A stretch of 64,000 bases of DNA, taken from positions 14,157,088 to 14,221,087 of the forward strand of contig NC_069124.1 of assembly GCF_026914265.1 (NCBI RefSeq), given 5' to 3'. The number at the start of each line of letters is the position of its first letter. Positions within the stretch are counted from its first letter, which is position 1. The DNA is from Mya arenaria (taxonomy: Eukaryota; Mollusca; Bivalvia; Myida; Myidae). Position numbers and translations under genes: made by a program. Shown here piece by piece: positions 36,123 to 47,574 of this stretch. The notes under the pieces were generated by a model. The model was not told where the DNA came from, made no database searches, and saw only the letters and a program-made list of their open reading frames with translations.

Positions 36123-36588
36123 TTATTGTCAGGCGCATAGCTGACTGTACGCAGTTTTGTTATTAAATTTTGACAGGTCGAAGTTTTTGTCATACTAAAA
36201 ACCCGGAATTTATTAAACCTCTCCCACACCTACCCACAAGTCATCGATCTGCGTAATCTCAAATTGGCTCTAGCTTCATGTTGACCAGTAAAGCAGCCTC
36301 GACGTATTGTCCCTGATTGGACCTTAATCAGTCTAATAATGCGGATATTGTTTTGGCTACAGGTATGTCTGCGGCTCAGTTGTTCTTCACCAAAAGAAAA
36401 GACTTCCTCGCAACTATAGTTAAAATGAAGCTTGTGATTCATAGTAAAAAGGCTGGTGATCTTTATATGAATTTCTAATCTGAAAGCAAAAATCACGAGC
36501 TCGGATTTGAGAAGGCATTGCGGTAAGGTTATTAAAAACGTTCACCGTCGAAAGACGATACTTCTCGCAGCCAAATGACGGTGCTTAC
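36123..36588. other. Short non-coding stretch beside gene B
   Basis: No exon or repeat family recognised. Confidence 0.4.
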
Positions 36589-37692
36589 CCATGTCACACC
36601 TGCCGCCCTGCCACCCAGACTGGCACGGGAATGTGGTACAATATTCCGAGATTATATCACAATGAGCACCGCCAAAACACAGTCCGCACGTAACCGAGCA
36701 ATTAGCCCCGTACGTGCCCAACGTGCACTCTGGAATCAAACGGAAATACTTTAAAGTTAGAAGCTCGTAGCTACAAATGCAACATTATTGTTTCTAAAAC
36801 ATGTACATGTAGGTATTTGCTTATAGCTGTTTAAATCGGAAAAAAAACCAACACGGTTTTACTCCAAATATCCAACCTTACCAGTGCTACAAGTATCGCC
36901 CTTGTATCCGCTCTCGCAGCCAGAGGGACATATACCCGTGACCCGGTCACAAGCCCGACCCCCTGCGCACCGACACACCTGGTCACAGAACGTTCCGAAC
37001 GTGCCTTGGGGACATTCTAAAATACAGGCAACACTGTTTGTTATTAAGAAAACTGTCCATAGTGCAAAATCTTCGGAAAAATACAAATTCTCAAAAAATC
37101 TCAAGACAATTATTCCCCATAGAAACATATTTATTTAAAACACATTTCCTATAGCACATGCTTAAAGCCGATAGCGCAATTTTTGAAATACAGACAAGTA
37201 CGTTGCAATAAAAGAAACATTAGACAAAGACGGACTGCTTACATTACATTAACTTCTTTACTCCTCTAATACTTACCCAGCACGACAACCTCACAGATCT
37301 GTAGCCCTCCAATCCTGGTACTGACCACGAGCTGCTCGGCCGGGGTGCTCCGACAGCGGCCCAGGAATTGCCAAGAGGTGAGCCGCGCTGTCTCGCACGC
37401 GGCGCTCGTGCTCCCGTTCAGCGCAAGGATCTCGAAACCCTGGCCCGTGTTACTCTCTGTGACATTGTAAACAATTGACGATTGGCAACGAAATTATTTA
37501 TATAGAACATTGATAAAACCGGACTCTTTTTTAAAGTTTTGACTTGTTGAGAATAATGATATGTTACATAAATATATGTAACAAAGAGGAAAGATCATGG
37601 GTATTCGTACTGAAAGCGAAAGGCGCGCTGCTTGCAGCCAGTACTACCGAGGTGAACATAACGAAAAAGGCTTTTAATGTATAATAGTATGA

Positions 37693-37735
<43 letters not shown>

Positions 37736-37820
37736 GCTACTGCTACTGCTAATACTACTGCTACTGCTACTACTACTACTGTTGCTGCTGCTGCTGCTAC
37801 TGCTACTGCTGCTGCTACTG

Positions 37821-37852
<32 letters not shown>

Positions 37853-40800
37853 ACTACTGCTACTACTACTACTAATAATAATAGTAATAATAATAATTAT
37901 TATCATTATTATAAGAGTAAAAGAAATAATAAAAATTATAATAATAAAAAATAATAATATGATTGACTCGACCGACTGTGTTGTCTTAGACTAACGAAAC
38001 CATGCATATACTTAAAATGTTTAAACAGTTTAATTTCAAGAAAAGCATTGAAGTAAATGCTACCATTCATGAAGACAAGGAAGTCGGGGACGACATTGAG
38101 GGCTGGGAATTGTGAGCAGCCAGGATGGGGAAGTGTCGATCACCACGGGCGCACACGTATCTACACCGCCGTCCACCGTTGCCGGGGCTCGCTCGTACGC
38201 CTGTCCGGCACCCTGGATAACCGACGCCGAGTTGGCGATCGTGTTTACTGGTAATGGAAGAACGCCCAAAATTATAGTGAGGAGAATGGGTTGAAGTTAT
38301 TGAGAGATACTTAACATAAAACCCCGATACACTTTGAAAACTACCTTAGAAGAGAGACTTAGTAAAATAAAATATGGTCAATTCTCAATTTTGTGATTTA
38401 CTCACTGTTTATGCATTTCAACACTACTTTTTGTATTTATGTTATACATTTCTTGAGCTCAATTGCTTATTTACTTTGCTCAATATATTCTGCAAAACGA
38501 TAATAAGTAGTGTTTAGAAAGAGACCACAAAGCACAAACTACGTCTTCTTTGTCACCATATACAACTCGTTTTCTATATATTAATATGGGACAATTTCAT
38601 AATGTATGCATACCCGCTTGACATGTGCGGCCATACGTGAATCGCTTACACGAGTCCCCCGGACGGATACAGGCACCAGTCCACGGATCGCACATGCCGT
38701 CACAGTTACAGCTGTACCCGCACTCATACCCATACCGGTCAGGTCCGCAGATACCTGACGGGAGAATACGGAATAGTTATTGCATGAGTTCCGGTGACGA
38801 CTACAAGCGCAGTCCCACTGTTTACATGTTGCCAAAAGGCCCGCAAAACATACATTTCGGAGAGGTTGGTGCGGAACAAATACGTCGACCCCCTATTGGG
38901 GTTAAGCATACACAGTATATCCATTGTACACGCCAAAAACAATCATGGTCATAATGAGCAAGAAAGTAAAACATCGCCAATGATCGTTGGTTCGGATAAG
39001 AACACTTTCTTTCGATCATAAAACGGTTAAATAAGAATGAACCTTGAGTTTATTAGTTGTCAAGTGTATATAAGCAGTCGACCTTAAAAGTGTCCATAAG
39101 CCAAAAGTCTATTAAATCAAAATCATCTCGTGGCGTCCCGATACGATCCGGAAGAGCATTTCCTTTACCCTTGTGTTTAGCTGCCCAACTACGGGAATGC
39201 AAATAATGTCAAGAAATAAACCTTCTTGTAGAAAATATACTCACTTGTGTTACAAAATCCATTGTAGAGCCGCCAGTTACGCTCGCACAGTTCCATACAC
39301 TCCCCAGAGTACTCGGGTTGTCATTAAATACAAGATTTTATTAAACGAGTTCATGAAATTTGTTAGTAAGCGAGCCTCTGGCGAGCTTGCTTACAACTTT
39401 CATGGACGAGTTTAATAAAATTCTTGAATTAAATGACAACGAGTGTCAGATCTTTTTTATCACATGCTTAAACGGTGTTTTTATTACCAATTAAGTTCCA
39501 CTTTCTGAACCGATTGTTTGACAGCCAAAGTACTCAGAGTAGAATGTCAACGATGCGCCATATAAATAGTTCCAAATTAAAATGACAAAAGTGACTAGCA
39601 GTTATCAAGTTTTAAAATCTGATAAAGCGCTTAACAAGTCGCAAATATAAAAATGTGTAGTAAAATATCCAACAACATGAATAACGAACAATTTTAACCC
39701 CCCCCCCCCAATAAGTTTACAATTTGATGACGTCACACTCAGAGTACATGCATTTACGCGGTTTATGGGACCTACATCGGTCTGTCAAGTTTTACTGTGT
39801 GCACGGATTTAAAAGTTATTCGCTGTCGCTTTCTGCGATGATTTTGCAGCGTTTTCTTGGTGTACATGGTGTTTCACAACATGCAGATGATAACGGCGAA
39901 GCCTTACTCTGTACTGCATGGATGTTGATGTTGAAAAAGTTAATTTCCACCAGCAATGTTTCCAGAGAACATGATGTTCTAGCCGCCATGGGATGTGTAA
40001 TGAGATGTCTGTGCTGCAGAATTCGTATTTGTGTTTTCGGTAACCGACAGCTGATTAAATTGGCAAGCAAATAGCATTGATTGCATATTGCTTGTGTTGG
40101 TCAAGATGGAGATGTTTGAAATGTTCTTGTGGTGTTTGTCACTATTGTGGCTGTATTTGTTGACTAACTGGATATTTCTGTGACTAGTAATCTGCATTAT
40201 CTGGTAGGCGGAACATTGTTATCAGAAAGTTTTTGTACAAGATGCTTTCTGGCACTATGATTCGTCAGCCATTTCTCTCCCGGAAGTCTTACAGCTTCAT
40301 TATTACGGAAAGTATTTGTTGGCATTTAAACCATTTTCTTTACAAACAATGCGGAGGGATATCTAGGTTGCGTGTGATTAGTCTGGCCAATAGAAATGTC
40401 TGATAGGTTATCTTGCACATGTGTAAGATAAAAATATTCGTAATAGGTATATTACACGGAAAACAACGGTAAGCATGTGATAAAATAAAATAATAAGTTA
40501 TCTTTCAAAAATGTCCATACTCGCCTGACATTTTTTTATTTAATTTCCTGGATATTGTCATCTCTGTTTACATGTCTTATGTCTTGTACTGGTTCTTGAT
40601 TTATTTTTGCATGGTGGTAGTGTTGGAAGGCTGATTAAAATAACTTGACAAGTAACAACAGTCGAAAGTGGTTTGAAATCTATACTATGTAACCGTGCTA
40701 GCCTAAAAATGTTACTACATAAATCGTGACGGAAACGAAATTATATCATCAGAACTGACTTCACTTTGGTTAAATCGACTCGCAATGCCATCCCCTGTCT

Positions 40801-41323
40801 CACTCCTTATTCATTGAAACAATTCAAATAAGTATGAGATAAAGAATTAATCATATTTTATTTATAAATAAAATATAAATAATGAGTTTTATTGTTGTTG
40901 TTTTGTGAACGTAAATATTATTAAAACATCGATGTTTTATTCAATATGTCTAATATGTCTAAAGCCATTTATAAATCAAAGTAAGAGATATGTTTGGGAT
41001 TCACATTTTTCCTATAACAAAGCATCCTATTAAATAAAATTAACCTGGAGTTAAAACGCAGGGTATTATGAAGTTAATGTTTAAAATAAATTTATAGAAC
41101 ATAAAGAAATAGTAACGTTACATTTTGAAATTTCAATGCGTTTCATTTTAATTATTCATGTTACCTCATTGAATACTGATTGCGATATTTTACTTAATCT
41201 TTCTTGACATTGTTTATACGAAGAAAAATCCACCAGTAGTGAATTTGAAGGATACTTACATAACATGTAATAACTACAGAACAAAACGACGTTTACAACT
41301 CTTATTTTGATATCACATTTCAT
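36589..41323 (-). CDS. EGF/FTP paralogue of gene A (gene B), with one frameshifted exon
   Basis: Exons read on the minus strand: 41260-41323 (signal peptide, starts [13 protein letters not shown]), 38614-38754 (EGF-like, [11 protein letters not shown]), 38064-38247 and 37277-37456 (two halves of one FTP domain), 36882-37016 ([17 protein letters not shown]) and 36589-36729 ([17 protein letters not shown]). All have GT-AG borders and phase-1 ends except 38064-38247. That exon is 184 bp, one base longer than a phase-consistent length, and its frame shifts in a C-rich stretch near 38100, after SWLLTI. A further piece at 39245-39310 ([11 protein letters not shown], good donor) may be an exon whose acceptor was lost to a hairpin insertion. 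Possible 3' exons lie at 21306-22288. Role as for gene A, if expressed. Confidence 0.62.
37690..37906. repeat. Mixed (CTA/CTG)n trinucleotide microsatellite
   Basis: About 70 trinucleotides of CTA and CTG in alternating blocks, followed by an AAT-rich tail. Lies in the intron between the FTP half-exons of gene B. Confidence 0.92.
39245..39310 (-). pseudogene. Possible orphan exon of gene B
   Basis: The minus frame reads [18 protein letters not shown] and ends in phase 1 at a strong GTGAGT donor. The 5' side runs straight into a hairpin repeat at 39311-39445, with no usable polypyrimidine tract, so the acceptor may have been displaced. Confidence 0.35.
39311..39445. mobile_element. MITE-like foldback, about 135 bp
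   Basis: The left arm (CTCGGGTTGTCATTAAATAC and on) and the right arm (ending ATTAAATGACAACGAG) are imperfect reverse complements of about 60 bases around CCTCTG. Confidence 0.75.
39446..41259. other. First intron of gene B
   Basis: No exon recognised. A pair of opposed ORFs near 39724-40074 is unresolved. From about 40430 the sequence is a diverged copy of 6440-7588. Confidence 0.45.
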
Positions 41324-41632
41324 AGTCAATATAATCCTATCCGAAAGTTTGTGGATATCGAGTCCAATGTAAACAACAAACTTCAGTTGTGTCTTTCAAT
41401 TATATGTTTATTAGTTCAATTACATCTCAATTAAGTTGGTCATTCATCGGTCGTGGTCAAAACAGGATGTTTTATAAGTAACAATCTTAACTTCGATGAG
41501 TTATATATCAGCAATTTTATCAGAGTCAAGTCTTAACGAGGCGTGTTTTGGCCGCAACATCAGAGCTAGAATCGGTTTGATCAGACGTGAAGTTTTGACA
41601 AAATCCGCCAGAGGGATCTACCCAGAAGGATA
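40430..41632 (-). repeat. Segmental duplicate of the gene A 5' region
   Basis: Matches about 6440-7945, including intron start, signal exon, TATA-like box and upstream DNA. A block corresponding to about 6560-6890 is missing. Similarity stops abruptly after ACCCAGAAGGATAT at both sites (near 7945 and 41632). Confidence 0.75.
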
Positions 41633-42187
41633 TGTCAAAGTGGGAAAAAACCGATAATCCTTGGGAAGAGCACTATAAACATTCTCCAAATTGTAAATTC
41701 CTCAAAATCGTTGGCCACTCAAGCAGCGTAGACGTTATTGATACACCCAAATCTACGGGGATTGACTCAAGCACCTACACTTTTGGTAGTCAACGAAGCT
41801 CTCCGTGGTATCGTGACAGTCATTGTTTCACGGGTTTAACAAATCATGAACGAATCAACGGTACACATAATGGTAATGAACTCATATTTCGATTTAGTAT
41901 ACGCCAAAGCACTATACGAGTGTTTTGGTGGCATAGTGAAAGACATGTGTTATGGATGTGATGTCGATCATCCATCACAAATCCATCATTCATGCATTAT
42001 GTACGACACCCAGGAACATATTGAAATGTACTTTGACCATTTATTGTCTGCTGTCAGTGAGGATGATATCCTTCTATCCTGGAGTGAAATCGTTGATAAT
42101 CTAAACATTTGTCCCGAACTTCTAGCACTGCAGAAACTGAAATTATTCGATACAGACTGGTTAGCTACGATGAAAACAGAGCAATAG
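41632..42187 (+). pseudogene. BIR-domain remnant followed by a small CxxC/HPSQ protein of virus-like-element type
   Basis: The first frame opens with a partial BIR: DNPWEEHYKHSPNC keeps the His-x6-Cys half of the zinc site, and the upstream Cys pair is absent. A second frame, 41846-42187 (113 residues), contains CYGCDVDHPSQIHHSC. I associate this Cys/His signature with small proteins of Polinton/adintovirus-like elements, from memory and unverified. The BIR piece begins exactly at the edge of the duplicated block, so it was cut there. Function is unknown; BIR proteins generally bind caspases or related partners. Confidence 0.45.
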
Positions 42188-42667
42188 AGAACCAAAATGA
42201 AAAAAAAAATGGTGTTGTCTATTTTTCAGTTAGAGAAAAGATTATTTCAAGATGCTGTTGAATAAACTAGATTTTGAAACATAATTTGTTATTATATTGA
42301 TGTTCTAAACACTACTATCATTTTACATTCTTAAACTGCTTACTGTTGTATTATTTGAAGAATATGCCTTGTCAATATTTAGTTTGTTAAAACAATTTCT
42401 GTGTAAATAAACATCAAGTATATCAGCTTACACATGCGTTTGTTTTTATTTGTTATCGTGTTGTAACTGTTAAACAAATGTCAAATGGTATTCTAGAAGT
42501 ATTTACACACACCAAAACAATCAGGATTACCAGTACGTATTTGTTTAACAATTAGCCAGATAACCCGCCGTTCATATTAAAACTAGCTCCCGTGGAGAGA
42601 ATCTTGAAAGTTTAATTTGATGACTAGTTAAAACTCACAATGCAAACATTCCATCGTGATTTATCAG
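42188..42667. other. Non-coding stretch before the 60-bp minisatellite
   Basis: AT-rich, with a possible polyadenylation signal (AATAAA) near 42406. Nothing else seen. Confidence 0.4.
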
Positions 42668-43937
42668 TAAACCACACGTCTTAACCTTTTACAATATCTG
42701 ATGCGGTCATTAGGTTATTATTAGCGGGAAACACTACGTCTTAACCTTGTTCAATATCTGATGTGGTTATTAACTTATTATTAGCGGGAAACACTACGTC
42801 ATAACCTTGTACAATATCTGATGTGGTCAGTAGGTTATTATTAGCGGGAAACACTACGTCATAACCTTGTACAAAATCTGATGTGGTCAGTAGGTTGTTA
42901 TTAGCGGGAAACACTACGTCTTAACCTTGTTCAATATCTGATGTGGTTATTAACTTATTATTAGCGGGAAACACTACGTCATAACCTTGTACAATATCTG
43001 ATGTGGTCAGTAGGTTATTATTAGCGGGAAACACTACGTCATAACCTTGTACAATATCTGATGTGGTCAGTAGGTTATTATTAGCGGAAAACACTACGTC
43101 ATAACCTTGTACAAAATCTGATGTGGTCAGTAGGTTATTATTAGCGGGAAACACTACGTCTTAACCTTGTTCAATATCTGATGTGGTTATTAACTTATTA
43201 TTAGCGGGAAACACTACGTCATAACCTTGTACAATATCTGATGTGGTCAGTAGGTTATTATTAGCGGGAAACACTACGTCTTAACCTTGTACAATATCTG
43301 ATGTGGTCAGTAGGTTGTTATAAGCGGGAAACACTACGTCTTAACCTTGTACAATATCTGATGCGGTCAGTAGGTTATTATTAGCGGGAAACACTACGTC
43401 ATAACCTTGTACAAAATCTGATGTGGTCAGTAGGTTATTATTAGCGGGAAACACTATGTCTTAACCTTGTTCAATATCTGATGCGGTCAGTAGGTTATTA
43501 TTAGCGGGAAACACTACGTCTTAACCTTGTACAAAATCTGATGTGGTCAGTAGGTTATTATCAGCGGGAAACACTACGTCTTAACCTTGTTCAATATCTG
43601 ATGCGGTCAGTAGGTTGTTATTAGCGGGAAACACTACGTCTTAACCTTGTACAATATCTGATGTGGTCAGTAGGTTATTATTAGCGGGAAACACTACGTC
43701 ATAACCTTGTACAATATCTGATGCGGTCAGTAGGTTGTTATTAGCGGGAAACACTACGTCTTAACCTTGTTCAATATCTGATGCGGTCAGTAGGTTATTA
43801 TTAGCGGGAAACACTACGTCTTAACCTTGTACAAAATCTGATGTGGTCAGTAGGTTGTTATAAGCGGGAAACACTACGTCTTAACCTTGTACAAAATCTG
43901 ATGTGGTCAGTAGGTTGTTATTAGCGGGAAACACTAA
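42668..43937. repeat. 60-bp minisatellite, about 21 copies, with higher-order order
   Basis: The unit contains GGGAAACACTACGTC, TAACCTTGT and CAATATCTGATG. Unit length stays almost exactly at 60. Variant units (TTCAATATC...GGTTATTAACTTA) recur at about 42741, 42921, 43161, giving blocks of three and four units. Confidence 0.95.
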
Positions 43938-44413
43938 GGTGACTTTACAGCGGACGTAAGTGCTTAGACTAGCAGGTTGTGACCTGACGTAGTCATTCTA
44001 ACCTCTGAAATCTAGTAACTTTTAAATTGATTTACCATACATGATAAAACCGACAATCAAATTCTCAAATAGTTTTAAATGTTATGAAGACAATATAAGA
44101 GCATGTACTTTAATTGTCACTTTAGGTATGGATAAGCAAAAGAAAAAATCCATTTTTCAGCAGTATTAGTTTAATACAAAACACCCTGGCGCATTTACGG
44201 GCCCACAAAAACTTTACAAAATATTAGAGAAAAACTATTCAGGAGTGTTTACTCTGTATTTTATCAAAAATGAGTAAAAAACCAGGGTAGCTATTCTCTT
44301 TCTAAAGAACTACTAACCCTCTCTATATATATATATAAATGATTTAAAGGGTCGGCAGGCTTCATTATTGCAAAAACCACAGTGTTACTAACACATCACT
44401 TTTTAAGTGCATC
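43938..44413. other. Non-coding stretch after the minisatellite
   Basis: Contains (TA)n near 44325-44336. No gene recognised. Confidence 0.4.
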
Positions 44414-44824
44414 GTGAATTTTAAATCCTATATTCCAAAAGCCATAGTTGAACTTTTTCGTCCAAAAAAATTTCCAAAATCTAGAGTTGAAAAACAACAG
44501 ACACTCATACAATTAACATCAACAGTTAGAAATGCGGTGGATAGAGCTAAATCAGAATTAGATCGTATAAACAAGTCTGAAACTCCTAAGAGTCTCATTT
44601 CCTCATCCGACTCTCGAGACGAAGGTTCACCAGGAAAACGAGCATCAACAGGAAAGAAACTTGCAACAATGAGGAGAAATACATCTAACAAGTTATTGCG
44701 CGAAGATAGAAAACAACCAGGGAAAACATCGAATGAAATCACAAGAAAATTGAGGAAAAACAGTCAAAATCAAAATAAAAACAAAAATTCAAAGAAAGTA
44801 CTCTTTAAGGACATATTCGTGTAG
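44414..44824 (+). CDS. Small basic protein of unknown function
   Basis: An intact frame of 136 residues, very rich in Lys, Arg, Ser and Asn, with no cysteine-based domain, signal peptide or membrane segment. The C-terminal half (KTSNEITRKLRKNSQNQNK) looks disordered and nucleic-acid binding. The next ORF in the same direction starts 32 bases later, which is compact for this genome and suggests a virus-like element. No family recognised. Confidence 0.4.
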   Translation: MNFKSYIPKAIVELFRPKKFPKSRVEKQQTLIQLTSTVRNAVDRAKSELDRINKSETPKSLISSSDSRDEGSPGKRASTGKKLATMRRNTSNKLLREDRKQPGKTSNEITRKLRKNSQNQNKNKNSKKVLFKDIFV

Positions 44825-44856
44825 ATATCCCTAGATATATTGATATCTTCTCAAAC

Positions 44857-45349
44857 ATGAACTCTTGCGACAAATGTGATGCGTCATTTGATAGGAAATA
44901 CAACTTGGATAGGCATGTACGAAACAAACATAATCAACAATTAAGCGATATGGAGGAATCAGTTCATCAGACACCGAGGAGGACGATAACCCCATGGACA
45001 CGCTTGTGGAACAAGTTTTTGAAGAACTTAACTCTCAATATGAAGAGAAGGTTCTAGCACGAATTAATCAAGAACAAATCTCGGAAGAGGATGCGAGGAA
45101 TTTAGTGTTTCAAAGTATGAAAAGTGCTTATCGTAAAGCATTGACCGACCTATTCACAGACAAGCTTTTGTGGTACACGGCACTAAAAGACAGTCGCTTG
45201 TTTCAAGCAATCAAGAAAACAGCAGAAAATGTAAAATGCAGTCAGACGACTTTGATAGAGAAGAGGCGATAAGATTTGCAATCAATAAAAGAAAATTTCT
45301 ATTCGAAGCCCTTCTAGATGATTATAATCCACCAGAACTCACAAATTAA
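44857..45349 (+). pseudogene. C2H2 zinc-finger plus helical protein of virus-like-element type, frameshifted
   Basis: Begins with one C2H2 finger (CDKCDASFDRKYNLDRHVRNKH), then an acidic linker and a helical region (SAYRKALTDLFTDKLLWYTAL), ending near 45349 in a REEAIRFAINKRKFLF segment. The frame moves twice, near 44975-45000 and near 45235-45250, so it is not translatable as one protein here. A single N-terminal finger plus this helical C-terminus recalls an uncharacterised protein found with Maverick/Polinton-like elements in invertebrates. That link is from memory and should be checked. Confidence 0.45.
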
Positions 45350-47071
45350 TGCATTTTGACTTGCACATTTCCTGTGTTCTTGTTTCTTGAGTTTCTTGTG
45401 TTATTGATGTCATTCTTTCGTGTGATCATTAAAATATGTAATTTGAAAATAAACATTGTATAAGATATACATAATGTTGTATTGATTTGATGATAGTGAA
45501 AATAGATACACCTTTCAAACAAGCCTCACACAAGTGCAAATGTCTTCCTATTTGCAACAAAATAGTATATGCACTATCCTTCGGAGAGCAGATGACTTAA
45601 AACTCTTTTTACTGAGCATTACGTGAGAAATTGCTCTTTTTGCTTCATTGGTACTTGTTTCAGTGATTTAATGCCGTTTCCAAACCATTTATTAGTTATA
45701 AACCCCACATCTTTCAATGAAGCACCGCGTAAGCGCATTAGTATATGGTCTATCATAACATAACATATATTTATTAGCATAAGCGTTTACAAGTTAATTA
45801 CCATTTACAGAATGGTAATAACAAGATGACAATAATTGGAAAAAAGCATGCACACATTATATTTACAAACATAGACATAAAGCAATTTAAGAATAAACAA
45901 CGGCACAGTGTATGAACAACATGTAAATATATATTTATATATTGTTATTATTTTGAATTAAAGCTGTCTTGTATTAATGATAGAAAACAAACAATCCGTC
46001 AGACAGCAGATGTAAGTAACCAATGAGTAATTGCTCTTTTAACTGAGTAACCAATGAGTAATTGCTATTTTTACTGAGTACCACATGAGTAATTGCTCTT
46101 TTAACTGAGTAACCAATGAGTAATTGCTCTTTTGTGATTTTACAGTTTTTTGCTTAATTATTTTAGACAACTTTACCTATGTTTTCTACGCACCATTTTA
46201 TGTACAATGTGATCATGTAGTGATGTTTAATAAACATTAAAAAGTAATGCTTGTGTTATAGTTAGTCTCTATATTAATACAGTTGTGTATAAAGAAAGTT
46301 CCCGCTGAAATATTTCATTACTTAGATATAGATGTTTCAACCCCATACATTATTTGAAAACCTTGAACTAGTTTGTATGTCAACGGATACCTCACTTTGT
46401 CCGTTAAATGAGACAAGATAGCCCATCCATCAAGGATGAAATCTATTATCATTAGCCAATAAGAACAAAGATCATCTCTCAGTCCTCATTTATTTAAGAT
46501 TTATGACGCAGTGAAAGTAGTCTAATGTTTTTCCCTCCAAAACTAACACATGAGCTGACATAAGTGAATAAACTGTTAATAATTCAGTTATGGTGTACGT
46601 GGAGGCCATCTAGGATACAAAAGATGATTCAAACTGATAATCAGAAGAAGTCATTTAGCAAACGGAACCTACTAACCACTGATAATAACCATTATAGGCT
46701 ACATCCGTAAATGAGATGATAGTTTGAGCAACAAATTGACCCAACACTTGAATCATGTAAATCCCCAACTTGTTCAAGATGTAACTTTTTCAACCTTTAA
46801 CAACTAGGTTAGGACCGGATGCAATAATTAATAAGATATTAAAGTATGTGAACTAAAGAGAAAGATGACTTTATGACTTTTCCTTCAATGTAATTTCACT
46901 TCTGACATATTTTGCATTGCAAAAGATTATCACATTAACAACAAAGACAATATAATGTTTCATAATAAACCTTTATTGTTCAAAAACAAGAAGTACATAT
47001 TCATTTAAAAGCATATATAAAGTAGTATGCCATAGATAATGCATACATAGCTCATATAGAGTTTGTTTGTC
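45350..47071. other. Non-coding stretch inside the virus-like remnant
   Basis: Contains about four copies of a 30-base unit (AACCAATGAGTAATTGCTCTTTT) at about 46018-46133. No element core gene (polymerase, integrase, capsid, ATPase) was found. Confidence 0.5.
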
Positions 47072-47359
47072 TTACTCTAAATCGTTATCATCTAAATATC
47101 TAGTTGAATGTTTCCTGTATTTCAAGCCAGGATTTGGTAATACATAGCCAATACAACTGCTTAACAAAACCAATCGTAAATCTTTATCTGGGTGCTGCAT
47201 GGTCAAATTAATAACAGCGGCTAAGATTATACCATACAGTGCTACTATTTGAAATAGAAAAGTTATTTTGTTTTCAGCGATTCTATTGCGACACATGCGT
47301 CTGTTCGTTGATAGTGAGTCTACTTCGACATTCATGGTGTTGACAGCTGTATCTGTCAT
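47072..47359 (-). CDS. Small membrane protein overlapping the upstream ORF
   Basis: 95 residues with one clear hydrophobic segment (ITFLFQIVALYGIILAAVINL) and a shorter one (VLLSSCIGYVLPNPG), and an acidic C-terminus. Its ATG overlaps the stop of the preceding ORF as ATGA, typical of viruses and compact elements rather than host genes. The motif SSCIGYVLPNP recalls a small protein of adintovirus/Maverick-like elements (memory only). Function unknown. Confidence 0.5.
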   Translation of the reverse strand: MTDTAVNTMNVEVDSLSTNRRMCRNRIAENKITFLFQIVALYGIILAAVINLTMQHPDKDLRLVLLSSCIGYVLPNPGLKYRKHSTRYLDDNDLE

Positions 47360-47574
47360 ATTACTAGTTCATTTAAAAGTTGATCCTGTTGTGTTGATCC
47401 TTTCCGTAATATAATGTGGTTAGTATGCTCTGTCTCTTTCACGTTCAGCGACAGTTTTTCGTTCACTGTACAAAAGATTTGTTGTAAAACGGTTGACCAC
47501 TGCACAGTCGTTAAACCCTTTTCTTTGAAGTAAGTTAACGTGTCTTCTGTAAACTCAAACTGAGCTTGTGCCAT
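47356..47574 (-). CDS. Small ORF coupled to the membrane-protein ORF
   Basis: 72 residues (MAQAQFEFTEDTL), mostly soluble and helical in appearance, with no recognised domain. It ends in the ATGA overlap with the next gene, so the two are probably expressed from one transcript. Confidence 0.45.
   Translation of the reverse strand: MAQAQFEFTEDTLTYFKEKGLTTVQWSTVLQQIFCTVNEKLSLNVKETEHTNHIILRKGSTQQDQLLNELVI

Noticed and set aside
37595..37994. Poly-Ser, poly-Leu and poly-Ile ORFs
   Set aside because: Translations of the CTA/CTG microsatellite.
39724..40074. Opposed ORFs of 116 (plus) and 84 (minus) residues
   Set aside because: No domain, signal or splice context recognised, and they lie in the first intron of gene B. 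Possibly a transposon scrap, not supported enough to call.
42921..43154. Minus-strand ORF of 77 residues with a repeated peptide
   Set aside because: It is the 60-bp minisatellite read in frame; 60 is a multiple of three, so any open unit gives a long ORF.
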